Part shown: one piece after another, positions 50,078-60,700 of the stretch
Layout: each line of letters begins with the position of its first letter
How positions within the stretch are numbered: position 1 is the stretch's first letter
NCBI GenBank assembly: GCA_022592445.1
Contig: JABYQR010000013.1
Coordinates: 186,001-250,000, forward strand
Length of the DNA: 64,000 bases
Origin: Cytidiella melzeri
Lineage: Eukaryota > Basidiomycota > Agaricomycetes > Polyporales > Irpicaceae
Reading direction: 5' to 3'
The notes under the pieces: model-generated
What the model was told of the DNA's origin: nothing
Databases searched by the model: none
Seen by the model: the letters and a program-made list of their open reading frames with translations, nothing else
Position numbers and translations under genes: made by a program

Positions 50078-50273
50078 CAGTAGCCTTGAGAAAGAGAAGG
50101 GGCGGCTGTAAAAGGGGGTCGCAGTGAAGGAGAGCGCAGTAAGACTCAGTAGCCTTGAGAAAGAGAAGGGGCAGCTGTAAAAGGGGGTTGCAGTGAAGGA
50201 GAGCGCAGTAAGACTCAGTAGCCTTGAGAAAGAGAAGGGGCAGCTGTAAAAGGGGGTTGCAGTGAAGGAGAAA
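50078..50273. repeat. 69-bp tandem repeat, about 3 copies
   Basis: Units starting CAGTAGCCTTGAGAAAGAG begin at 50078, 50147 and 50216; the period is 69 bp. The first unit differs by a few bases and the third is truncated. The period is a multiple of three, which keeps minus-strand frames open and creates a repetitive but probably meaningless translation. Confidence 0.9.
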
Positions 50274-51479
50274 CACAACGCAGTAAGTAATGCAGTGAAA
50301 TAAACACAGTAGGAACTCAAAAGGGGGTTGCAATGAAGGAGAAAGTGACGCAGGGTGAGAGATACGCACTGCGGAGTTGCTCAAGAAGCAAGGGAAAAGT
50401 GGCAGGGACAACTTTGAGGGGAAAACCGTGGGGGTGTCGTATTCTAAGATAAGCAAGGTACAGACACAGCGTATATAAGTAAAAGGCAACAGGGGCTATA
50501 GCAAATTGAAGCCATGCGAGAGCAAGGCAAGGAAAGGGGCATTGCGCGATGAAACGAGGGACAAACACGAAACATGTTACAGGAGCGATGGGGCACTGCC
50601 TTTAGCCGCTCTGCAAAGAGAACAGGCTGCGGAATCCGAGGAAGTGAAAAAGGGGGCCGGAGGGTTTTAACAGCTATGAGCTTGAGTGCGGGGGACTACA
50701 AGGATGCAATATGCAGCAAGTGAAGCCATGCAATGCGAAGCCATGCGAACCAAAGCAGAGGAAATGCAACGCGAGGCAAAGCAAGGCGGCACATGTAACA
50801 GTAATGCTACACTCACCAGATAAGTTGGTTAACTTGAGGGGGATGTGGTGAGATAGAGAGTAAGAGTGGTGGTGAGCGAAGTACTGGTGGGTACTGAGTA
50901 GTCCTGGTTCAACAGAGTGGATAAGACTGAGGGGATATGCCCTCAGGAGTGCCTCTATATATACATGAAGGGGAGGACCCCAGGTACTACCCTAAGACCC
51001 CTAATACCTACATGAGTAAGCAAAGTAATCTACCTTACTAAGCATGCCCTATGCCCTAGTGGTGCCACTTCAATAATCAACCAATAGCAATTGTCCCCAT
51101 GACCTGACCCCATGACCCAGCTCCAAGGCTAGACTTGTTCTGGCTTGTTCTAAGACAAGGCTAGACTTTTCCAGAAGGTTCTAAGAACTATGACATCATA
51201 GTTCCAGCATGTTCCACAATGTTCCAGAGAGTTCTATCATGTGATACACAGATAAGGAAAGGAGCGCATCAGCGCATCAGAGACAGGAGGCGCATCAGCG
51301 CATCAATTGATAGGCACTGAGAATAAGCGCCGGAATAGGCGCCTGATAAGCGCCAGATAAGCACTGGATAAGCGCCTAAATAGACGCCGGATAAGCGCTG
51401 GATAAGCGCTTGACAAGCGCTTAAATATTCCCAATAATGCCGTTGCCTGGTAAGACAAGTCTTGTAGAAACATTGAAAA

Positions 51480-51830
51480 TCTGTGACAGCACGACGCAAC
51501 GCGAGGCAATGCAAAGCGAGGCAATGCAAGGCGACGGGCGATGCGAGGCCAAGCAAAGTGGAGGAGAAGCAAGGCAACACGAGGCAGCGCGAGATAACGC
51601 GAGGCAAGGCGAGGCGGCGCGAGGCGAAGCGAAGCGGAGGGAATGCAATGCAATGCAAGGCGAGGCAATGCGAGATAACACAAAGGGAATGCAAGGCAAG
51701 GGGACACGAAGCGAAGGGAAGCAAAGCAACCCAATGCGAAGCAAGGCGAAATGAAGCGATGCAAAGCAAAGCAAGGCGAAGCGATGCAATGGAAAGCAAA
51801 GCAAAGCGAGGCGATGCAATGCAAGTCTTG
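51480..51830. repeat. GCAAWG/GCGAGG degenerate low-complexity tract
   Basis: A purine-rich strand of short units such as GCGAGGCAATGCAAAGC, repeated irregularly. All frames on both strands stay open over much of it for compositional reasons; no gene should be called from these frames. Confidence 0.85.
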
Positions 51831-51917
51831 CCAGAACCAAGGGCTGCTGCTAGTCCATGCAAATGTGCTCGCCTTTGGGCCTGTTGCACGTCCAGCAATT
51901 TCCGGACGTATCACCGG

Positions 51918-52432
51918 TCTAAAACCTCCTCACCCTGTCTTCTTCGGCAGTATTCCCTCCCATCCGAGCCAAACAGGTTGAATCTGGACTTATCCAATAT
52001 CACCATTACCCCCCACTCTTTCCGTCCCCATCTGGTTGCATGTCCAGCCCACCACTTCAGCTTTTTCTTACAAGCTACAGACAGGAATAGCCTCTGTCGA
52101 CACACATATCCCCTCAGACCAATTTCTGCAAGGTTGTGACACATTGTTTGGGCTGATACCCACAAAAATGCCTTCTGCTGCAGGTCTGTAGTGTTGCAAG
52201 CCTTCTGCCGTGCCAGGAGTAAAGTGGCGTGACAGAGATCATCGACTTGTATAATGCAAGGATGACCTGTCTTGGGCTTTTGCATAGAAATTGGGATTAT
52301 GGGAATGGTTTTTAATGGTGTGATAGACAGAGGACTGGTAGATGGGCATTTTCTTGTGGATTCAGCTACACTGACACCTTCATTATGCAGAGTCCAAATT
52401 TGGGCCTTTTTGGCAGAAGTACACTGCACCAT
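51918..52432 (-). pseudogene. Tc1/mariner transposase, N-terminal half (broken)
   Basis: The start ATG at 52432 begins MVQCTSAKKAQIWTLHNEG, the first helix-turn-helix. After a degenerate linker it reads LRGYVCRQRLFLS, KKKLKWWAGHATRW and LDKSRFNLFGSDG, which contains the first catalytic Asp of the DDE triad in the Tc1 family. The frame stops at a TGA a few bases into the 2.36-kb insertion. The 3' half is at 49131-49555. Confidence 0.82.
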
Positions 52433-54737
52433 ATGTGTGTTCTAGAGTTTGAAGAGTGGGTGGTATGGAGCAAAGCATGAGAGTGGTGAAGTGGAAGGAT
52501 CAAAAATCAAAACAAAACAACATAGTGGTGGTGCACGTGACAGGTGCCTAGCGCCGTAACAGCACAGATTGTGTACAATGTATCACTTACTAGAATTTTT
52601 TTGTTTCATTATAGACATATTCTGTAAATAAAATACTTGATGTATAGAAAATTGATTAGAATACACGGCATTGAGCTCAAACAGTGAGCAAAGAGTTGTG
52701 CGCTTGCAGTGTTGCAAGACATTTTGCCACTACTGTAAAGAAGCCATTGATTTCATCTCTGGAGCTGTAACACTGGGGAATTCTTGTTGTTGATTTCAGG
52801 GGCACAGCACATTTGTTGATTCTTGCTCTAGAAAGCAAGCTACTGTCTGTGAGAATGAGTATGCATCTATGATAGAAATTAAACCTTTTATGGTCTTTTC
52901 TTTCCCATACAGCTCAACTGTTCACATGCTGCATCTCACAATCACATGTAGGTAGAGTTTCAACTATGATTACCCCTTCAAGTTGCCGTCTCAACTGCGC
53001 CCTCAAAATCTGCAATGTTGTTTTTGCAGGGTTTTGGGGCGTGCACGGGAGGGGGGCGTGAATCAATGAACACAATGTTATTGAGTAGCTACAAAAATAC
53101 ACGGATTTTATATTATTTTAGCCAGACGGATAAGACAAAAAGGGAATATCAAGACAAGTAATCCGCGCGGAATGACGAAGGCGGGCGGCAGGAACAAATG
53201 GATACAAACAGAAATCAGACGGAAAACCTAAAATAACAACATGCAAGACTTGTTATAGCCCTAGGTCTTTCTCTACATATAAGCTGCTAACTTCTGTTAT
53301 ATTTAACCCATGAGTCAATGCTCTGTGACATTTGAAATTCAGAAGTGTTTTTTTTTATTGTCTGATGTGTTTGTCTCCAACAAATCTCAGTCTTAGCCTT
53401 TGCCATGAAGTTTTTACTACTACACTCAGTTTAATTGCCTGTTGTTACACTTTTAGCCAGAATATTTCTCATGTCTGTTGTGCTCTTTGTTCAAGTCTAA
53501 ACACATTTGTTGTAAGTCTGCACTTGTATTGAATGTTAAACAAAACAGAGAGCCTACTTGCTTGACAGTGAGTGACTTCCTGTAAGGCTTTGGTTCAATC
53601 AAAGTGCTGGTTTGGTAAGTGAGACATAAAATCTCAATCAAAGCATGACAATCTCAAAGTCTGCCATGTCTGCTGAAACATGTCAGTGAGACATTGGGGG
53701 TGAGCCAAAGCTTGAAGTTGGATCAGGGGTGGAGGGCGGGAGACACCCCCACTACTAAACAATCTATGCTGTACCAAGCTGTGTGGTGTTTGTTAGCACT
53801 GATACTCCTTCCTTGTAAGGCATCCCGCATCCCAAACTTCATATGCCTTGTACACTGGTATACTAATGACACTGGCATCTCTCTTCTTCTTCATTTCTGC
53901 AGCTTCCTCATACCATTACAACATATTGTCCCCTGTTAAATAACCAAGCTCTTGTATTACTGATTTGAACTTGAGCAAGTATTTTGGCAAATTGAACATT
54001 GAGGAGTCAGGAGGGAGAAGCTAATTATTCTCAAGTGGCGCTAAGTGCCAGCAAGCATGATAATCTGGCGGCATCATACTTAACAACACCAAAAAATTGA
54101 GAGGGTTGCCCAAGCCTCTAGCACTTGATAGTTGGAAAAGAGCAAAATTGAGATTGTCACACAGTTACAATTCCTGAAGAATGAAGAAGAATTGTTCCAG
54201 TGTGCTCCAGCACATTGATGCCTTTTCAGATGTGAACTTTTTGTCCCCCAAAGTGTGGGAATTTGATGGCAGAATACAGACAGTACAGTGTCAATAACAA
54301 AAACAATGAATACAGCTGATGGTATCACACTAGCCTTGTTATGAGCCCTTCATAACTTTGTTTTTGATTTTGACAGACTGCATATGGGTATAAAACTGCA
54401 CATATTATACACCATTGGATAGCCCTATCTTGTGGCAACATACTGGTACAAACATTCCGTCAATTGAAGTGGAATTGAGCAAGTTATGGCCAGTCTACTG
54501 AAAAAAGTCATCCAGACTCAGACTCAAACTACTCCGGTAAATGATGTCAAATTCTGGTCAGGTACATGTGCAGCAATCTACAGACATTGCTTGCTCTCTG
54601 CACAAGGAATACAATTAGAAGACATGCCACACATAGTATTGGCTCTGAGCAAGAATTACCAGTACTCTGGAAGCTAACTACAAATTCACAACCCCTACAT
54701 TCTTGGACAATGTAAATTTTGTGGCTGCATCAGCAGT
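52433..54737. other. AT-rich repeat-derived region
   Basis: AT-rich, with only short frames. Parts near 52445-52560 may be the right terminal part of the Tc1 element, but I could not match its inverted repeats. No gene seen. Confidence 0.4.
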
Positions 54738-55545
54738 GAGTACTGCATCTGATTGTTCCACAGAGTTTCATTACTGTTGATTGCTCTCTAAGCAGGGGTT
54801 ACAGTCAGAACACAGCCTGTGGCAGTTTCAATGGGAGTGTGTAACCCTGGCGCGGGTTAGCACAGTGCTCGGAACAGCATATATACTCCAATAAGACTGA
54901 GATGTTCCGAGCACTGTGCTAACCTGCGCCAGGGTTACACTCCTCCCCGTTATAGACACTTTAATCCCACCCTACGGAGTTTCTCTCGGACAGTATGAGG
55001 GCTGCTCTGGGTTGTCTACTGGGGATTTGTGATATATGCTGCCCCAAGGGTGTAACCCCTTGCAAGTTGCCCCCAGCCAGGGTTGAACCCCTGACCTGCA
55101 ACCCGAAACATCTCAGTTAGTGTAAGCGATCTGAACTCCGACGTCATAACCGTTACGCCAAAAGGCAGTTTAACTGAGATGTTATTATCTCAGTCTTATT
55201 GGAGTATATATGCTGTTCCGAGCACTGTGCTAACCCGCGCCAGGGTTACAGAGTGAGGCAGTTCAGACATCAACAGGACATGGTTGCATTGGCAGCAAGC
55301 ACTGCATTCAATTGGTTCACAAGGTTTCACAACCACTACTCTCTAAGTAGGAGTTACAATCAGAACACAGTCTGTGGCAGTTCCAATAGGAGTGATGCAG
55401 GTTGCATCACCATAGAGCACTGCCTTTGGTTCTTCCACACAGTTTCACTACCACTAGTTGCTCTATACGCAGTTTTACATATCAGAACACAGCCTGTGGC
55501 AGCTCCAATGGGGGTGAGGCAGTGCAAACATCAACAGGATACATG
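54738..55545. repeat. Diverged ~120-140-bp tandem repeat, three units
   Basis: Each unit contains a variant of TTCCACAGAGTTTCA...GCTCTCTAAGCAG...CAGAACACAGCCTGTGGCAG...CCAATGGGAGTGAGGCAG. The units are around 54745-54839, 55290-55400 and 55425-55520. The first is split by the 411-bp element at 54840-55250, which must be younger than the repeat array. Confidence 0.7.
54840..55250. mobile_element. 411-bp element with ~60-bp inverted ends and 5-bp duplication
   Basis: The element starts TGTAACCCTGGCGCGGGTTAGC and ends with the reverse complement (GTGCTAACCCGCGCCAGGGTTACA). GAGTG flanks both sides (54835-54839 and 55251-55255). The right 130 bp (55121-55250) is a close copy of the unit at 2811-2944. 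At the left, 54840-54938 folds into a hairpin of about 37 bp, as if a unit end had been duplicated in inverse. Near 55075 the sequence GGGTTGAACCC resembles a Pol III B box. No coding capacity. Confidence 0.65.
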
Positions 55546-57032
55546 TAACATGTTCTAGCAATGGATCTAATGAGACACCCTCCACCTTCATTCTTGAAGC
55601 AAGTAATTTTCTAAAATCAACAGTGAACACTGCACATCATTAATGACAAGATAGATGAAGCCCCTTGCTACCATTGGTGACTACCTTCATCAATGTATGG
55701 CTCCTTTTACTGCAACCAAACTTATCAATTGTAGTAGGATCAAGTATCAATTGTAGTAAGATCACTTGATCCCAGATTAACTTGCCTATCAAAAGTGTCA
55801 CCAATAGCAAATGCCCGTAATACAGTCAATATTTATGACCAGATGGCTTGGCAAGGTTCTTACCACAAACAGAGCTGTCTACTGAGGCTCTTTTGGTAAC
55901 AAAGTCACAGGTGCAATTAACTATTTCATGCTATATGAGTTATTCAATTTGCTATAAATAACATAATCACTTGTAAACCTGCTCCTGCAGTTTTCACAAT
56001 TGTATCTAGATTATTTAACATGGTTCAACACCATTAATGAGAAGACGCATGTCAAACAATCTTTATCTCCATGCTCCACTCCACAAATTTCTTTTAATTC
56101 TGTACTCACACCCATTGTTGCACTTTAAACAATACAGCATAGTTTGTCTTCTTTCATGAACAATTGTGTGCTCCAGTGAAGACAAACCATCAAGTTACTA
56201 TACATCACTCACTGAAGAAGTTATGCTCAACCAAGTTACTTGGTCAGGCTGCTACCAGCACCAAATTTACTTACATCTGGCTCAAAAAGTAATATTTATT
56301 CAATCTTCAGGAATTGTACTTGCCGCTTGCCAGCCTTGCTAACGCTAGTGCTGGTCTAACAAGCTGCTTTGATATCATGTCCTCCAGTCAAAGGTCTGTA
56401 AATTCTCTTGTCACCTTTCACTTGAATTGTACTGCACCCACAACTGCTTCTCAGATTGGAATGAATGCTGTCAAACATGAGTCTTAATCCCATCACTGAC
56501 TTTGTTGACTGATGGAGTACCCAACAAAAACTTGCCAATATCAAAGGGCTTCAGGCACACCTTGAAAGTAGTTTGCAGTAAACACAGTGAGCCAGTTACC
56601 TGTAACTCTAACTCACATTTTCCCAAATGGGCCTGCAGAGCCCACACCAACACTGTCAACAACAGATCACACTTTCATGTCAACAAACACCTTTCACACT
56701 TGAATAGTACTGTACCCCCTACATAAACTGTATGCTACTTCTATGCAACATTCAATAAGCTTTGTGGTGTTGATTACAAGTACATTTAAAAGAGATGTTT
56801 CAGTACTAGGATAACCCAGAACAAAGGTGTAGGGAGCAAGAACCTGCCGTGCAACTTTGGCCATTTTGAGTCCAAAGAACAGGACCAAGAACAAGAGCTG
56901 GGGTGTCTATGTTGTTGCAGGCAAACAGGACAGGATGGAGGAAAACACAATAAAACAGCTTTCTATATCATTGTGCAAACAGCAGTTATGTCATATTTGT
57001 GTGCTATCTTCTACTACTACTTTGGGCTCCTG
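55546..57032. other. AT-rich repeat-derived region
   Basis: No gene seen. Two copies of a short sequence like CACCTTTCACTTGAATTGTACTG occur near 56410 and 56690. Confidence 0.4.
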
Positions 57033-57422
57033 TCAGTACCAAGGAAGCTGCTTCTGAGCACTTTTAGTCCACAGACAACATTTATTTGGATAAACCTTTT
57101 CCACTTTACATGCTTTTTCAAACTGTATGGTCGTATAAAGTATCTTCCATTCCCTTGTTGCATTCGGAGGGAGAGGTCCCCTGTACTTTGTCACCAATGT
57201 TTTCAATGCCTGGTATTGTTCCGGTGCTTCTCTCTGCATTGTGGCACCAGCTGATAACACTTCTTGATCAAAACCGTATTTCTTGATGACCCTTTCTCTC
57301 TTCTCCTGTTCAGTTGGTTGGATATCATGCAGACGTCTCTCCAGGCTGTTGATTTTGCTGGAGGAAGTTGCATGGTGGGAAAGTCTTGTACTGCTGTATG
57401 GGAGGGCAGACACAGTTGCCAT
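57033..57422 (-). CDS. Hypothetical protein in repeat-rich DNA
   Basis: A single frame of 129 residues with ATG start (MATVSALPYSSTRLSHH). Its middle is strongly charged and helical-looking: LERRLHDIQPTEQEKRERVIKKYGFDQEVL. Composition looks coded, unlike the flanks, but I recognise no domain. It may be part of a repeat-borne gene or the first exon of a larger one. Confidence 0.4.
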   Translation of the reverse strand: MATVSALPYSSTRLSHHATSSSKINSLERRLHDIQPTEQEKRERVIKKYGFDQEVLSAGATMQREAPEQYQALKTLVTKYRGPLPPNATREWKILYTTIQFEKACKVEKVYPNKCCLWTKSAQKQLPWY

Positions 57423-57510
57423 GTGGAATGTACCAGTGAAGATGGTGACTGATAAAAGGAGACAGGTTGAGAGCTTCAGAATTGAGAAGGGAAGATGTTT
57501 GGAAGGAGGG

Positions 57511-57741
57511 TAACACGGCTAGCAGTAAGAAGAATTAATAGTGTGACCAAAGGCAAGTCCAATGCAGAAAGCACAGGTACATACCAACAAGTGCTCAAGC
57601 AATGAAAAGACCTGGAGCAACAGGAATGGTGACTTTGGAGGATGGTAAGATAGCTAGCTGTAAGAGCATTATCAGCACAGTAACCCAAGGCAAGTGCAAC
57701 ACAGACAACAGAGTACTTACTGACCAGCACTGAAGCAACAC
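57511..57741. repeat. Two diverged ~97-bp direct repeats
   Basis: 57511-57607 and 57645-57741 share the order GTAA-A-GGCTAGC-GTAAGA...CAAGGCAAGTCCAA...ACCAACAAGTGCT, at clearly less than full identity. Confidence 0.5.
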
Positions 57742-60700
57742 AAGGACTAGGAGAAGTGAGGGTATGCCGAGGTGCAATGATGGTGGTTACAAGGGGTTTT
57801 ATATATCTTGTAGTTTTGCTGTGCTGGTGCAACAAACAGTGTGTGCATGCTATGTGAAGATGGTTGCTAATGTTTCAGCCTAGCTTCCAAGACAACAATC
57901 AGTTATATGTGATCACCAAATCTTTGACTTCCCAGCTCCCAGCAGTGCCACATCAAGGGTACATGGTTGCAGTTTGATCTTGATGAGTTCCAGTCATCTC
58001 TAGCAAGACCAAACATAGCTGAGTAGGTCTTGTTGTTGAGGTACTCAGGCTGGACAGGCGAGGCAAATTTTACTGTATCACAAATACAAACGAAAAGGTT
58101 GCTGCAACCTGCAAAATCTAAAGTACGAGGACACAAGACGTGTCGCCGCACGACAAGGAGTTGATTCCTACCAACATCATAAGTACTGACTCATGTCTCG
58201 GAAGGTATTCCGCAATTGCGAAAATCCACAAAAAGGTGAGATACGAGCCCACATGAAACCGCCACAAAACCTGTGTACGTAATTATACCATGTATGAGTA
58301 CGCAAGCGCCCTAATTGGCTTACGCTTCGCGGTGTTTGTTGCTCGTTGGCCTCGTGGTTATTCGGCGCTCCTCAATCTCACTCGGGACATTTGTTTTCCA
58401 AATGCTCTCTTGTCCTTGTTTTGCTCTCTGGGACAATTGCCTGTACTAGTCTCTTCGCCGCGGCTCTGTTTGGGGAGACGCTGTCTAAGCATTTTTTGAT
58501 ATACTGAGTCCGGTGAGCTCCCAAGCGCACAAAGGAGGGGGGGCGAGAAAAAAACCAAATGGTCTCCTCATTCTGTCAATCCCATTCTGATGGATGGATG
58601 GAAGCTCAAGATCCGCAAAACCTCCGCAGTTCCGCGCTGCTGTCGCCAAGAAGTGACAGCTACAGGTGCAGTGTTCTCGCCCGCTTTAGCTGGGTTTTTC
58701 TTTCCCTCGCAAGAGAGCATGGGGTTGCGCTCGTCAACCCTTTTCCCCGGGTCCACACTCTCTCTCCAGCTTCCGAGACGTAGCGGAGGTCCTCTAGCCA
58801 CGCTGGTAGTACAAGCAACGCTGGAAACGGCATCATGTTTGTAGTCGGTTCTTGGAGTACCAAAATTAACGCACGGCGTATGTCAACCCCATGCTCGATG
58901 ATGGGCAGAATGCGGTACTTACGGATCCCGCACAACTTGTGGCAGCTGAACGTGATAGATCCAGCACTCACACGAACGCCACTTCCAACAACGATCAGCA
59001 AGTCAATCAGTAACTCTCGTCAAGAGGACTGAATAGCGGGAGTTTGCCCCCAATGTAGCTGTCGCACCGCAATTTCGACAATGTCTCGGTTTTCAAGGTA
59101 AGTGATGTGTATTGATCTCAGTTTACCAGCGCATGTCTGAATCAATCCCTCGTTCTAGACCTTTTCAGTTTAACTGCACAGTACGTACTGTCCGCGATCA
59201 CCGCAGTTTACCCCGGATTATCTCTGCGCCCCTGCCTCAACATCGCGGGGGTCAATATCGTACTGTTCTCATCAGACGACTGACCAACTCTCTAGAGACC
59301 GACAAGGAGTCCGAGATGCCCAGACGGTCAATGACAACGGCACACGCGACACACCGGATAAAGTTGATGTCTGTCGTTGGTAGTGATAGCTACATATGAG
59401 ATCAACAACCAGGCAGATGGTGGGGGTTAAGTCACTTTTCTGATTGTCTGTGCCCTTTTTTTTCTTGTGGCTTGATCATTATTGTTGTTGAAGCTGACCC
59501 TCGCTCCCGAAGCTGAACAGGGTTGCTAGGCTGGTAGCTTTCAGAACTGTCGTGGAGGCGACACAGATCATTTTCACAGACCCGTAAATTGTGCGTACAG
59601 TCACATTTATCGCACTCTGGCGGGACGACCGCGAATCTGTGTTTACGTGTTTTGTCAGGTATTGACGATATCGTTGGAGTATTCATGGTCTGGATCACAT
59701 TCAACATTTTGTGACTGGATGCGCGATACTCGGGAGATAAGGACATGTACCAAAGACTAAATCAACGCTCATGCGCAACGCCTCGGGAGATGTGCTGAGC
59801 AGTGGGCACCACCATTGGTGCGTACAAGCCTATCCCGCATAAACATACCGAGGTTCCCTCAAGGATTTCTTACGACTCTACCCGTCCCTAATTACCTGGG
59901 ATGCACACGCGTCCGCTACGCCCAGTACCTTGTTCAAGATCCCACCGCATTCGGCGATCGGCCCCCCTTCCCTGCGGTAGGATGCACGGATGCGCTGGAA
60001 AACCATGTATCGCGCCGCTCATGCTTTGCTGTCCAACTTTGTCCCTAGACTTGCGTTCACATTTCCGACTTTCGCTGCTCATTTGGGCAGCGTACAATGT
60101 GTCTTTTTGGCTTGGATTAGACTTTCCACGAGCTCAACCACGTTTGGGGACCCGTGGAGGCCATGACCTAGAGTTTGTACGCAGCACAATCCTGCGTGGT
60201 GGCAGCGAGATTCGGGCACCTCGAGTCGAGGAAAGGCAAGTTGTTCTACCAGTTGCTGCTATCTCAGGAAATACGCGAACTCGCTGCGGTCTCACAGGCA
60301 CAAGTACTGCACAGGATGATATCGATGGAACTCTACTCCTTAGCTGCAGTGCGCCGCCGGCAAGCACCCAGCTTTCTTTCCGGCTGAACCTCGGTCTGAC
60401 CCAGCCCGGCACCGAACTCTCCTGCTGACGTCTCGGACTAGCGCCGCGTCCATATCCTGAACGCAATAATCAAAATATACAAAGAGCTGAACTTTACTTC
60501 AGAGTTTCTGGGAAGTGACCATGGGCGTCATCTAGTCTCGATCGGGCGTACGTACACCATTCCCCCGTGGGGACGCACGGAGTCTCATTGCACAGGGTCT
60601 GTACGCTGTTGGATTGTACAGCGTTTACACGGATCCGATTGCAAAGAGATGTCGTCGGTTTGTAACAAAACACTGGGCGTATCGCTCGCGATGGGCGATG

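Larger units (their letters stand above)
49556..51913. mobile_element. 2.36-kb non-coding insertion inside the transposase
   Basis: The insertion begins TGAGACACTAACAC and ends CGGACGTATCA, so it has TG...CA ends, and is flanked by CCGG(T) on both sides. If removed with one flank copy, the two transposase halves meet inside a single CGG codon in one frame. Inside are a 69-bp tandem triplication (50078-50273), a TATATATA stretch near 50955 and a GCAAWG-rich low-complexity tract (51480-51830). I see no protein. LTR-type ends and duplication length suggest a solo LTR or a non-autonomous LTR element, but no second LTR is visible. Confidence 0.6.

Noticed and set aside
51437..52139. Long open frames over the GCAAWG tract on both strands
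   Set aside because: They stay open because of biased short repeats; the translations are repetitive and overlap in several frames.
58660..59001. Sirtuin-like fragment on the minus strand (LLIVVGSGVRVSAG)
   Set aside because: A short resemblance to the sirtuin GTSL block only; no zinc or NAD motifs could be placed with phase-consistent exons.
59901..60428. 175-codon plus-strand frame
   Set aside because: It overlaps frames that look more protein-like in other phases; composition alone does not support it.
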